Positions 20,966-30,656 of a stretch of 64,000 bases of DNA are shown here, in pieces. The notes beneath the pieces are model-generated. The model saw only the letters and a program-made list of their open reading frames with translations. It was not told the origin of the DNA and searched no databases. A program made the translations under genes and the position numbers. The stretch lies in NCBI GenBank assembly GCA_002170395.1, contig NHEJ01000002.1, forward strand, positions 29,395 to 93,394, read 5' to 3'. Origin of the DNA: Betaproteobacteria bacterium TMED82 (GTDB taxonomy: Bacteria; Pseudomonadota; Gammaproteobacteria; Burkholderiales; Burkholderiaceae_A). The stretch's first letter is position 1, and the number at the start of each line of letters is the position of its first letter.

Positions 20966-22910
20966 TGTGAAAAGCTTGTTGGATGCAAAAATAGAAACAT
21001 CTGAGTTTGCAAAAAGATTAAAACGAGTCTATTTCTTTTACACTATTGGTTTTTTATCTTTTTGTATTTTTCTTGCAATTAGCGAAGAATTAGGGGCACC
21101 ACAGGAATTTATTGGATATGCTTTTTTGTTCGCAACAGTGGCTTTGTACGCAGGAATCGGTATTTTAAGTCGTACTAATGAGGCTGATAATTATTACGTA
21201 GCTGGGAGAAGAGTTCCAGCAATTTTTAATGGTATGGCAACTGGAGCAGACATGATGTCTGCAGCCTCTTTCATTGGGATGGCTGGCGGGCTGTATCTTA
21301 ATGGATTCAAAGGATTGGCATTCATAATGGGCTGGACTGGTGGCTACGTTCTTGTAGCTCTATTACTTGCTCCTTTCCTGAGAAGGTTTGGACAATATAC
21401 AATTCCAGATTTCCTTGGGGCAAGATATGGAGATCAATTGCCAAGATTTATAGGTGTCTGCATAGCAATACTTTGTTCTTTCACTTATGTAGTAGCTCAA
21501 ATTAAGGGCGTAGGACTGATTACGACAAGATTAAGCGGTGTCGATTTCGAGACGGGCGTATTCTTGGGTTTGGCAGGAATTCTTGTATGCTCCTTCCTTG
21601 GAGGAATGAGGGCTGTAACCTGGACTCAAGTTTCGCAATACATTGTACTAATAATTGCTTATTTAATTCCGGTTGTATGGCTTTCAATTCAGCAAACAGG
21701 TAATCCAATACCACCACTATCCTACGGCCACCAATTAACGAAAATTACTGAGTTAGAAAACAAAATTTTAGCCGACCCTAAGGAACAAGAAGTCCAAGCA
21801 ATTGTTAAGCAGGCAAAAATTGACCAAAAGACGGAGGAAAATACTGAAAATTCAAGGTTGGAATATTTTACAAAAGGACAAACAAAACCACCAAGACCCC
21901 ATGCTGAGCCATTTCCAGGGAATACTGAAAATGAACGACAAATTGAAAAAAAGAACTTTTTAGCACTTCTTTTCTGCCTAACAATTGGAACTGCATCTTT
22001 GCCACATATTTTAATGAGGTATTACACAACGCCCTCTGTTAAAGAGGCTCGCTCCTCCGTAACATGGTCACTATTTTTTATGTTGCTGCTCTACGTTACT
22101 GCCCCTGCATTAGCCGTTTTAGTGAAATTTGTTGTTTATAATGATGTCGTAGGTTTGACTTACGGACAACTACCTGAATGGGTTGAAAAATGGGCAGCAA
22201 TTGATTCGACATTGTTAACTATTACAGACATTAATCAAGATAACATTATTCAATTGGCAGAAATAATAATTCACCCTGACATAGTTGTTCTTGCCACTCC
22301 AGAGATTGCTGGATTGCCGTTTGTAGTTTCCGGCATGGTTGCTGCTGGGGGATTAGCTGCTGCTTTATCGACGTCTGATGGTTTGCTTTTAGCTATGGCC
22401 AATGCTTTATCGCATGATCTTTACTACAAGATGATTAATCCAAATGCATCTGTGAGTAAAAGAGTAAGCATTTCAAAAACCGTTCTTCTAATTGTTGCAG
22501 TTGCGGCAGCTCTTGTTGCTCAACAAAACCCTGCAGACATCTTATTTTTAGTTGCTGCCGCCTTTTCATTTGCGGCCGCTGGATTTTTTCCTGCACTGAT
22601 TTTAGGAATTTTTTGGAGTAGAACAACAGGAGTTGGCGCATCCGCAGGAATGCTCGCAGGAATCGGAATAACTTTTTTCTATATGGCTAATAATCAAGTT
22701 TGGTTGAGAAATGTCTTTTATGGGATCCCAAAGGACGCACCAATTACTGAAATGTGGTGGGATATAGACCCCATTTCAGCTGGAATATTTGGCGTGCCAA
22801 TCGGTTTCATAGTTATTATTATTGTTTCTCTTTTGACTTCTACCCCAGAAAATAGAATCAAAAAGCTTGTTGAAAAAGTTAGATATCCAGAACTAAAAAA
22901 ATCAACCTAG
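20955..22910 (+). CDS. VC_2705-family sodium:solute (acetate-type) symporter
   Basis: YYVAGRRVPAIFNGMATGADMMSAASFIGMAGGLYLNGFKGLAFIMGWTGGYVLVALLLAPFLRRFGQYTIPDFLGARYG; TASLPHILMRYYTTPSVKEARSSV; partner DUF4212. Confidence 0.92.
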   Translation: MKFSVKSLLDAKIETSEFAKRLKRVYFFYTIGFLSFCIFLAISEELGAPQEFIGYAFLFATVALYAGIGILSRTNEADNYYVAGRRVPAIFNGMATGADMMSAASFIGMAGGLYLNGFKGLAFIMGWTGGYVLVALLLAPFLRRFGQYTIPDFLGARYGDQLPRFIGVCIAILCSFTYVVAQIKGVGLITTRLSGVDFETGVFLGLAGILVCSFLGGMRAVTWTQVSQYIVLIIAYLIPVVWLSIQQTGNPIPPLSYGHQLTKITELENKILADPKEQEVQAIVKQAKIDQKTEENTENSRLEYFTKGQTKPPRPHAEPFPGNTENERQIEKKNFLALLFCLTIGTASLPHILMRYYTTPSVKEARSSVTWSLFFMLLLYVTAPALAVLVKFVVYNDVVGLTYGQLPEWVEKWAAIDSTLLTITDINQDNIIQLAEIIIHPDIVVLATPEIAGLPFVVSGMVAAGGLAAALSTSDGLLLAMANALSHDLYYKMINPNASVSKRVSISKTVLLIVAVAAALVAQQNPADILFLVAAAFSFAAAGFFPALILGIFWSRTTGVGASAGMLAGIGITFFYMANNQVWLRNVFYGIPKDAPITEMWWDIDPISAGIFGVPIGFIVIIIVSLLTSTPENRIKKLVEKVRYPELKKST

Positions 22911-23491
22911 TCTTTTGAAAATTTCTTTGAATAATTACTGTCCTTATCAGCTTCCAATCTCTCTAACATTCTTTGTAAAGCCTTAAATTGTTCCGCCACC
23001 TCTGGAGGAATTGAGGATAACACTTCATTACTTCCTCCTGCTTTTGGACTTGAAGTTTCATCAGTGAGAAAAGCTTGAGACAGTGTGGCTGCAAAAGTAG
23101 CTCCAGCTGATTCAGGAGATGCCGGATTTTCCATCTCTTTTTTATCCGCAGGTTGCGATAATTCATCAATATCAATAGCTCGAGCACTATAGATTTCTTC
23201 CTCTTCCCTGGACATCTGTAATTTCTTTCTTTGCTGTGAAAAATTGTACACGGCTAATCCTGACCAAATAACACTTACAAGGAACCAGAGGGCAATTATT
23301 AAAACGCTAGATACGTTTGATTCAACAGCAATATCAATGAATATATTCACCACCGATGGCCAAGATATACCAGTAAACCAATCTATATCTCCTGTCATTT
23401 GGGTTTTAACTATGCAAACCACAGTGAGAGAACAAAAATTTAATCCTAACAATAAATGCGTTAGCGTGACATAATAAGGTTTATTTCGCAT
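22907..23491 (-). CDS. Hypothetical membrane protein with charged C-terminal tail
   Basis: 194 aa, two hydrophobic segments, long acidic/low-complexity cytoplasmic-like tail. Confidence 0.6.
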   Translation of the reverse strand: MRNKPYYVTLTHLLLGLNFCSLTVVCIVKTQMTGDIDWFTGISWPSVVNIFIDIAVESNVSSVLIIALWFLVSVIWSGLAVYNFSQQRKKLQMSREEEEIYSARAIDIDELSQPADKKEMENPASPESAGATFAATLSQAFLTDETSSPKAGGSNEVLSSIPPEVAEQFKALQRMLERLEADKDSNYSKKFSKD

Positions 23492-23512
23492 AACTGTTAT
23501 TCTACAAAAAAA

Positions 23513-24022
23513 TTGAGTGATGCTTTAGAAATTCCAAAAAAAGGAGTAAAAATATACTCTCCGGAGAAGGGTTGGTCTGACAGTCTTCAGCCAACAGATA
23601 ATAAGGAAGGTTTAAAAAATTCGACCACACCAGAAAAAATGCAGGAGCCCCACGACGTTAAAGATACTAACGAGTCAACAGAAAAGTCAAAGGCCACTCC
23701 TGATATTGTAGCTGTAGGGGATGCTTTAGAACAGCTATTTGATACTCTGAATAACTCAAATGCGGTAAAAAGTGGAGTTGACTCCCCTAGTTGGAGAGAA
23801 GTCGCTGAATTAAGTAGGCAACTAGAGGAAAAACTTGATCTTCGTAAGGAAATATTAGAGAACCTGGCCTTACTGGATGATGATTTGAATCAAACCCGCA
23901 AGGAATTATTGAACACATTGAAAAAGTTGGGGAAGTTTGAAAATGATCAATTATCAGCTGCAACTGTGCGTGCAAGTGTGAGTGCGATGGCTATCGAAGT
24001 CTTAGCAAAAAAATTAAGTTAG
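23513..24022 (+). CDS. Hypothetical charged coiled-coil protein (TTG start)
   Basis: Helical C-terminal half SWREVAELSRQLEEKLDLRKEILENLALLDDDLNQTRKELLNTLKKLGKFENDQ. Confidence 0.55.
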   Translation: MSDALEIPKKGVKIYSPEKGWSDSLQPTDNKEGLKNSTTPEKMQEPHDVKDTNESTEKSKATPDIVAVGDALEQLFDTLNNSNAVKSGVDSPSWREVAELSRQLEEKLDLRKEILENLALLDDDLNQTRKELLNTLKKLGKFENDQLSAATVRASVSAMAIEVLAKKLS

Positions 24023-24028
24023 CAAAGT

Positions 24029-25069
24029 CTATGAGTTTTGTTTACTAAGAAATTTTGGTAATTCAGACATTTTTTTTCGAGTAATGGAAATAACTGGCGT
24101 CTGTTTTCGACTATATGAACGACTGTCTTGAACGACTTTTGCAGTATTATCTCTTGAAATTTTTGTTCCACTTCGGTCCTCGGAATCCGCTAAGTCACAA
24201 TAAGGCTCAGACTTTAAATAATCCAACCGCTTTGCCTTGAGAGGTAGGTTTTTGTTTACTACTTGTTCTTCTAAAGTTCTGACCGTCTCTCTCTCGTTGG
24301 CAATCCACCTTAAAGCTTCTGTTTTCTTTATTCTATAATCAAGCTCAGAGTTCAGCTTGGCATGACTCTTATTTTGACCAATCTGTTTTGCAGTCCCCTT
24401 AAGTCTCTTAAAGTGAATATCAGCAGTCTGAACTATTGAATCACAGAAGTTTAAAAATGAATTGGCAAGTTTTTTATTTTTACAATCGAATAAAAATTGC
24501 CTACAAAATGCTTTTTTTGCATCAATCGAGTCAAGAACGGGAGGCGTCAACAAAAAACTAAATGAAAATCTTTCTGTAGAATTTCTGAAATTTATAGCTT
24601 GATCACCCCTTACCCTACTGGGTACTATCACTAAGGATGGATGATTTTCGGTTGAACAGAATACCCACTCATGTCTGTTAGCGAATTCCATAGTTGCTAT
24701 TAACTCTACCTCTGAAACCGCAGTTGGGACTATTACCAGATCAAAATCCAAAAGCATTTCACTATCAAATAGATCAAACCAAGTTAAGTCAGCAATAACT
24801 ACGTCAGACCGCTTTGCAATTTTCGACACTATTTTCCTGGACTCAATCAATAGTCTATTTGTACTCGATGATAAGGGTAACGTTGCTCGAAAAACAGTTA
24901 CCTTTTGGGGCTTCACCGCCCTTATCCATTTGCTCGACGAAGCTTGCGTGTCAAAATCAATGAGCGTTGTTCTCTTAAAAGATTTGGTAGCAAAAAAATG
25001 CGCTAAATTAGCAGAGATAGTGCTCTTTCCCACACCACCTTTTTGATTAGTAACTAAAATTTTTAACAC
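24029..25069 (-). CDS. ParA/Soj-family ATPase with basic C-terminal extension, no ParB partner in window
   Basis: KILVTNQKGGVGKSTISANLAHFFA deviant Walker A; TTLIDFDTQASSSKW; ~100 aa charged C-terminal tail. GTG at 25069 preferred over the 25126 ORF start. Confidence 0.85.
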   Translation of the reverse strand: MLKILVTNQKGGVGKSTISANLAHFFATKSFKRTTLIDFDTQASSSKWIRAVKPQKVTVFRATLPLSSSTNRLLIESRKIVSKIAKRSDVVIADLTWFDLFDSEMLLDFDLVIVPTAVSEVELIATMEFANRHEWVFCSTENHPSLVIVPSRVRGDQAINFRNSTERFSFSFLLTPPVLDSIDAKKAFCRQFLFDCKNKKLANSFLNFCDSIVQTADIHFKRLKGTAKQIGQNKSHAKLNSELDYRIKKTEALRWIANERETVRTLEEQVVNKNLPLKAKRLDYLKSEPYCDLADSEDRSGTKISRDNTAKVVQDSRSYSRKQTPVISITRKKMSELPKFLSKQNS

Positions 25070-25167
25070 TTGTAAAAAACACCTGACTTGATAGTTTCGA
25101 TACCCTAATTCCGCACAAATTAACACCTACTAATTATTAATCGACACAAAGTTTAAAAAGTTAAAAA

Positions 25168-25241
25168 TGGAGGCGGGAGCCGGAATTGAACCGACGTTGA
25201 CGGCTTTGCAGGCCGCTGCATTACCACTCTGCCATCCCGCC
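25168..25241 (-). tRNA. cysT: tRNA-Cys(GCA), CCA encoded
   Basis: Reverse complement ggcgggatggcagagtggtaatgcagcggcctgcaaagccgtcaacgtcggttcaattccggctcccgcctcca; anticodon GCA. Confidence 0.97.
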
Positions 25242-25255
25242 AAGCCTGACATTTA

Positions 25256-25331
<76 letters not shown>

Positions 25332-25374
25332 AAACCGAAGTTTAATTGTACATGTATTATGCCTATAAGAAACC

Positions 25375-25953
25375 TCATTCTACATTTTTTAACTTGAGCT
25401 GCAGAAATGCAATTTTTAAATAATTGATCATTGATATAACAGTTAATAAAGCAGCAAGAAAAATGAGCCATGTGCCAATCAAGTAACTATCTATAAAATT
25501 AACTAAAATTGGTCCGTGGTAAAGTAAGCAAGGTAGAGCGATCATTTGGGAAACTGTCTTAGCTTTTCCTAACCAGTGTACCTTTAGCTCACCACTAGTA
25601 CCAACCTTTAACATCCACTCCCTCAGCGCTGAAATTGCTATTTCTCGCCCAATTATGATAATTCCTATTACCGGGCTAACCCTTTCCAGATCAATTAAGA
25701 TTACCAGGACTGCACAGACCATTAATTTATCTGCAACAGGATCCAAAAACTCGCCAAATAGAGAAGTTTGATTCCACCTTCGGGCTAGCCAACCATCTAC
25801 CCAATCAGTAACTGCTGCTAATATGAAAATAACCGTTGCGTAAAAATTTTTTTCATACGTCTCTAAACTCAACGGCGCATAAACAACAAAAATTAAAAAT
25901 GGTATAGATAGAATTCTCAACCACGTTAACATATTAGGTAAGGTTGTAAACAT
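25375..25953 (-). CDS. pgsA: CDP-diacylglycerol--glycerol-3-phosphate 3-phosphatidyltransferase
   Basis: LPNMLTWLRILSIPFLI, DWVDGWLARRWNQTSLFGEFLDPVADKLMV CDP-alcohol phosphotransferase motif; follows uvrC. Confidence 0.95.
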   Translation of the reverse strand: MFTTLPNMLTWLRILSIPFLIFVVYAPLSLETYEKNFYATVIFILAAVTDWVDGWLARRWNQTSLFGEFLDPVADKLMVCAVLVILIDLERVSPVIGIIIIGREIAISALREWMLKVGTSGELKVHWLGKAKTVSQMIALPCLLYHGPILVNFIDSYLIGTWLIFLAALLTVISMINYLKIAFLQLKLKNVE

Positions 25954-25958
25954 TTAAT

Positions 25959-27836
25959 TCAGCCGTGAATATGTTGGTAGATTCTTTTTGCCAGTAAAAC
26001 AGAAATGCCGTCTATTGAGGCAATTTCTGACTCTGATGCTCGAGTTAACTCTCGAAATCCACCGAATCTTTCTAGCAATGATTTCTTTCGTTTGTTGCCG
26101 ACCCCCTCAATCTCATCTAACGACGATCTCTTGCTATCCTTAATCCTTCGATGCCTCATACCCATCAGAGCAAACCGATGAGCCTCATCACGAATTCTAG
26201 CCAGTAACATCAACATGCTTTTATCTGACGCGAATGAGATAGACTTTCCATCTGGGAAAAGTATTCGCTCAAGCCCTACCTTACGACCATCCCCTTTTAC
26301 TAGACCAATTAATCTAATATTTTTTATCCCAAGATTTGAGATAACTTCTCTCGCTATGGAGACTTGTCCTTTACCACCATCGATAATGACTAGCTCCGGC
26401 AAATTTTTTTTCTCTTTAAATCTTCTGGTCAGAGCTTGTTTTAAAGCTGCGTAGTCGTCTCCAGATTTTTCCCCAGCTATAAAAAATTTTCTATATAAAT
26501 TTGGCTGCATATTAAAGTTTTTAAATACAACACAGGAACAAAAAGTAGCTTCTCCAGACAAATGACTAACATCAAAGCACTCTATTCTAAAAGTCGATAG
26601 CTCTTCTGGCAACAATCTAATTTCCAACAAAGTAGCTAATTGAGCAGTAATTTTCCTAGTATTTTCGGATTCAACACCTTTTCTGAATAGTGCATTTTTC
26701 GCATTGTCGTTAGTCAGGCTAAACCAGTCTGCTTGAGTACCAATGGGGTGGGAAATAACTTTACATGACCCTCGTTTCATAGAACTCCCAGCCAGAGTTT
26801 CTTGATAATCGATGAACGTTTCAACTATATCTGACTTGTTAATTATTAAAGTATTTGGTAGGGGAATTTTTCGATAGTATTGAATTAAGAATTGCAGAAG
26901 AGCCTCACTTAATACCCCTTCCGTATTCAACCCCTCAGAAATTTCTGGAACAGAAAAATGAGCTTTGTCTCCTAAGAATCTCCCCCCTTTTACTATAGCA
27001 ATGTTCACTACAATGTGAAATCCATCACTATGTATAACAAAAATATCACAATCTAATTCACTACTTGTTTCCATTGAATGCTTTTGTATAACCCTCGATA
27101 ATGCAGAAATTTGATCTCTTAGAGTAGATGCTTTCTCGAACTCTAACTCTTCGGACGAAGATTCCATCTGCGCGGTTAATTCACTAAACACTATCTCATG
27201 TTTGCCATTTAAAAAACTTAATGCTCTGGAGACATCAGAGTGGTAATCCTTCTTACTGATAATACCTACGCAGGGACCGCTGCATCTCTTGATTTGATAC
27301 TGAATACACGGTCTCGATCTATTAGAAAAAACTGAATCTGAACAATCCCTTAACCTAAAAATTTTCTGGAGTATCTGGATACTCTCCTTTACCGCCCAAG
27401 CGCTCGGAAAAGGACCAAAATAGTTTCCTTTTAAATCTACCGTACCACGAAAAAAAGAGATCCTTGGGAATTGATGATCACTCAATTTAAGTAACGGATA
27501 ACTTTTATCATCTCTGAATAAAATATTGTACTTTGGTGATTGGGTTTTTATCAGATTACTTTCAAGCAGTAATGCTTCCGCTTCAGATCTAACCTCTGTG
27601 ATTTCAGCAAATTTTGTTTTCGCAATCATATGGGCCACGCGCGGGCTTAATTTACGATTGGCGAAATAAGACAACACCCTCTTTCTTAAATTTTTTGCTT
27701 TCCCAACGTATAGTAAAACTTTTCTTGAATTATAAAACTTATAAACTCCCGGCGTTAAAGGCAAGCTTTCTAAAAAGTTTTGTAAATTAAACGAAGTAAG
27801 CTCTTCATTTTTTGCAATTATCTCGCTGGGTTTCAT
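25959..27836 (-). CDS. uvrC: Excinuclease ABC subunit C
   Basis: LPLTPGVYKFYNSRKVLLYVGKAKNLRKRVLSYF (GIY-YIG-type), ECFDVSHLSGEATFCSCVVF, VIIDGGKGQVS, C-terminal HhH. Confidence 0.97.
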   Translation of the reverse strand: MKPSEIIAKNEELTSFNLQNFLESLPLTPGVYKFYNSRKVLLYVGKAKNLRKRVLSYFANRKLSPRVAHMIAKTKFAEITEVRSEAEALLLESNLIKTQSPKYNILFRDDKSYPLLKLSDHQFPRISFFRGTVDLKGNYFGPFPSAWAVKESIQILQKIFRLRDCSDSVFSNRSRPCIQYQIKRCSGPCVGIISKKDYHSDVSRALSFLNGKHEIVFSELTAQMESSSEELEFEKASTLRDQISALSRVIQKHSMETSSELDCDIFVIHSDGFHIVVNIAIVKGGRFLGDKAHFSVPEISEGLNTEGVLSEALLQFLIQYYRKIPLPNTLIINKSDIVETFIDYQETLAGSSMKRGSCKVISHPIGTQADWFSLTNDNAKNALFRKGVESENTRKITAQLATLLEIRLLPEELSTFRIECFDVSHLSGEATFCSCVVFKNFNMQPNLYRKFFIAGEKSGDDYAALKQALTRRFKEKKNLPELVIIDGGKGQVSIAREVISNLGIKNIRLIGLVKGDGRKVGLERILFPDGKSISFASDKSMLMLLARIRDEAHRFALMGMRHRRIKDSKRSSLDEIEGVGNKRKKSLLERFGGFRELTRASESEIASIDGISVLLAKRIYQHIHG

Positions 27837-27859
27837 ATTATATTACCGACAAATTCACA

Positions 27860-28486
27860 TCAACTTAGTCTGTATTTTACGTTCCAGAATAGCTCTGAAA
27901 GCATCTTTCTTGTCAATACTCCAGTATTTACATTTAACTTACTCGGATGATATGAATCAAAGATCAATGTATTGTAAATCCTAAAAATCTTACCGTGCAT
28001 AAATTTTTGACCACGTATCCCTAGCATTTTATGAACAACAGTATGAGATACAGTGCCAAGGCATACTATAACTTTTCGACTTATTGGAAAAATTTCAGCT
28101 TGCAAATACGAAGAGCAGTTTTTTATCTCAGAACTGAGCAACCTGTTTTTAGGAGGAACACATTTGCAAACATTTGTTATCCGACAATTGATTAACTCAT
28201 AATCTTCAAATTTAGATTTTGAATATTTCCTTTCGAGAAAACCGATATCATATAGAGTGTTAAAAAGAAATTCTCCACTGAAGTCACCAAAGAAAGTTTG
28301 ACCAGTAGCATTGCCTCCATGCAGCCCAGGAGCTAATCCAACAACTAATAAGTCAGCGTGTAAAGGCCCTATAGATGGAACTGGCCTGTTATAGTAATCA
28401 GGAAACTTTAGTCTATTAACTTTTAAAAACTTGTTAATTCGTGGACATTTTTTACAGTTTACGTCGAAAAAAACGGATGGGCTCAT
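27860..28486 (-). CDS. Uracil-DNA glycosylase, family 5-like (UdgB)
   Basis: Four-Cys Fe-S pattern, LLVVGLAPGLHGGNATGQTFFGDFSGEFLFNTLYDIGF, ITNVCKCVPPKN, SYHPSKLNVNTGVLT. Confidence 0.85.
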   Translation of the reverse strand: MSPSVFFDVNCKKCPRINKFLKVNRLKFPDYYNRPVPSIGPLHADLLVVGLAPGLHGGNATGQTFFGDFSGEFLFNTLYDIGFLERKYSKSKFEDYELINCRITNVCKCVPPKNRLLSSEIKNCSSYLQAEIFPISRKVIVCLGTVSHTVVHKMLGIRGQKFMHGKIFRIYNTLIFDSYHPSKLNVNTGVLTRKMLSELFWNVKYRLS

Positions 28487-29502
28487 TATTTCCCCATTTC
28501 TATTGGGAAAAGTCGTTCAGGCATCTGACTTTTATAAATCTTTTGAACTTCAGCCATATCAAGATCATCAATAAGTTTTATGACATCTTTAGTTTCATTG
28601 CAAACTAAAATTGCGTTACACCCATTAGCTAGAGCTTGCGTAGCTCTATTGACAATACTTGAAGAAAAATTAGCAGCCCCTTTCATAGATAAATCATCAC
28701 TTATTATTAGACCATCAAATTTTAAACTATTCCTTAGGATATCAATGAGCCAAAATTTTGAAAAGCTTGCTGGCAAACGATCACACTCAGAATAAATAAC
28801 GTGAGCAGGCATAACAGCTGAAACTAGGTTTGGGATACTACAAAGTTCTTTAAAAGGTATCAGGTCATTAGCTTGAATCTCTTGAAACGATCTTGAATCA
28901 GTAGTCACCATAAAATGTGAGTCTGCTTTTACCCAGCCGTGCCCTGGAAAATGCTTAATACAATTTTTTAGTCCAGATATTTGTAAGCCGTGGATCATAG
29001 ACTTACCCAATATTGAGACTAAATAGGGATCACTACTAAATGAGCGATCCCCTATAACTTCGCTTCTTGACCAATTTAAATCAAGCACAGGAGTAAAACT
29101 TAAATCAATACCAACTTCCTTTAATTCTCTACCAAGAGTAATTCCAAACTTTGTAACTTCGAAAATACTTTTGGCTATTGATTCCAGACTAGTAATATCA
29201 CAATTACTCCCAAGTTTTTCAAAAGCAGGAATTAATGTAAATTCCTTTTTAAATCTTTGTACCCTTCCACCTTCTTGATCAACACAAATTAATAATCTTC
29301 CCAAATTTCCTGCTACACTAAGCCTAATTTTTTGAATTTGGTCGATAAGGTTTTGCACCTGACTACGAGATTCATAATTCCTAGAAAATAGAATAACCCC
29401 TCCGACTAAAGGATGCTGCAGTATTTCCCTCTCCTCTTCCGAGACCTCCGGACCTACTAGATCAATTATTAGCGGATTTATTTGATCAATATCATCAAAC
29501 AT
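28486..29502 (-). CDS. nagZ: Beta-N-acetylhexosaminidase (GH3)
   Basis: LICVDQEGGRVQRFK, IDLSFTPVLDLNW, VIGDRSFSSDP, CIKHFPGHGWVKADSHF, LIISDDLSMKGA. Confidence 0.95.
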   Translation of the reverse strand: MFDDIDQINPLIIDLVGPEVSEEEREILQHPLVGGVILFSRNYESRSQVQNLIDQIQKIRLSVAGNLGRLLICVDQEGGRVQRFKKEFTLIPAFEKLGSNCDITSLESIAKSIFEVTKFGITLGRELKEVGIDLSFTPVLDLNWSRSEVIGDRSFSSDPYLVSILGKSMIHGLQISGLKNCIKHFPGHGWVKADSHFMVTTDSRSFQEIQANDLIPFKELCSIPNLVSAVMPAHVIYSECDRLPASFSKFWLIDILRNSLKFDGLIISDDLSMKGAANFSSSIVNRATQALANGCNAILVCNETKDVIKLIDDLDMAEVQKIYKSQMPERLFPIEMGK

Positions 29503-29511
29503 CTTTTGCTA

Positions 29512-29913
29512 TCAATTCTCAATAATTGCTACAGCATGGGCAAATTTTTTCTCATCTGAAATTGAAAGGTGAATTTTAAAATCTTTCTGTCTTAGATAAA
29601 AGAAAAGATCCTCATAAAAAATGGTAGTTGGTTTTCCAAGTGCAGTATTTACTATATCAACCGACTTGAATTGCATGGGCTTTCTCATGCCGATACCTAA
29701 TGCTTTACCAATAGCTTCCTTAGCAGCAAACCTTTTCGCCAGAAAAGCGATTAATAATTCTCTACTTTGAAGACTATGGTTATTATACATTTCCGAAAAA
29801 TATTTATTTTCTCGCCGTCCTAAAATTTTTTTTACAAACTTTAAGCCGTACCTTTCAAAGACGGCTCTTACTCTTTCTACTTCAATAATATCAACTCCTA
29901 ATCCAATAATCAT
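29512..29913 (-). CDS. acpS: Holo-[acyl-carrier-protein] synthase
   Basis: MIIGLGVDIIEVERV, AKRFAAKEAIGKALGIGM, HLSISDEKKFAHAVAIIEN. Confidence 0.95.
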   Translation of the reverse strand: MIIGLGVDIIEVERVRAVFERYGLKFVKKILGRRENKYFSEMYNNHSLQSRELLIAFLAKRFAAKEAIGKALGIGMRKPMQFKSVDIVNTALGKPTTIFYEDLFFYLRQKDFKIHLSISDEKKFAHAVAIIEN

Positions 29914-30656
29914 CTAGAGACTTCCCTCATCAATCTTTTCATTTCACGAACACCTTCTCGAATACCAACAAAAACAGATCTTGAAATAATTGCATGACCA
30001 ATATGCAATTCTCTAAGCCCATCAAGAGCTGCAATATGTTGAACATTAAAATAGTTTAAAGCATGCCCGGCATTAAATCTCATTCCATTCTTTATAATTT
30101 CCTCTCCAGCAAGGGCTATTTTTCGCAGTTCGTGACTGACTTCTGCAGATTGCACGTCCCTACCTTTTTCATGAAAAACTCTTGCATAGGGGCCTGTATG
30201 AATTTCACATACTTCGGCACCGATTTCGGCTGCAGCTTTGATTTGATCAATTTCAGCATCAATGAAGACACTAACTATGATTCCTTTATCTCTAAGCTTC
30301 TTTACAAATTTAGATAACATCCCGGTGTTTTTATATATGTTTAGTCCTCCCTCAGTTGTAATCTCTTCCCTGCCTTCCGGAACAAACATTACCATCTCTG
30401 GCTTGATATCAAGGGAAAAGTCTAACAGCTCATCTGTTGCAGCCATTTCTAGATTCAATTTAATTTGGGTGTGAGTCCTCAATCTCTCAACGTCTACCTT
30501 TTGAATATGCCTCCTATCCTCACGTAAGTGCACAGTGATACCGTCAGCTCCTCCAAGATGAGCCTCTACTGCAGCCCAGACTGGATCAGGCTCAAACGAT
30601 CTTCTGACCTGTCTAAGAGTTGCCACATGATCAATATTTACTCCTAACTCAACCAA
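29910..30656 (-). CDS. pdxJ: Pyridoxine 5'-phosphate synthase
   Basis: LGVNIDHVATLRQVRR, GADGITVHLREDRRHIQ, ELHIGHAIISRSVFVG. Confidence 0.96.
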   Translation of the reverse strand: MVELGVNIDHVATLRQVRRSFEPDPVWAAVEAHLGGADGITVHLREDRRHIQKVDVERLRTHTQIKLNLEMAATDELLDFSLDIKPEMVMFVPEGREEITTEGGLNIYKNTGMLSKFVKKLRDKGIIVSVFIDAEIDQIKAAAEIGAEVCEIHTGPYARVFHEKGRDVQSAEVSHELRKIALAGEEIIKNGMRFNAGHALNYFNVQHIAALDGLRELHIGHAIISRSVFVGIREGVREMKRLMREVSR

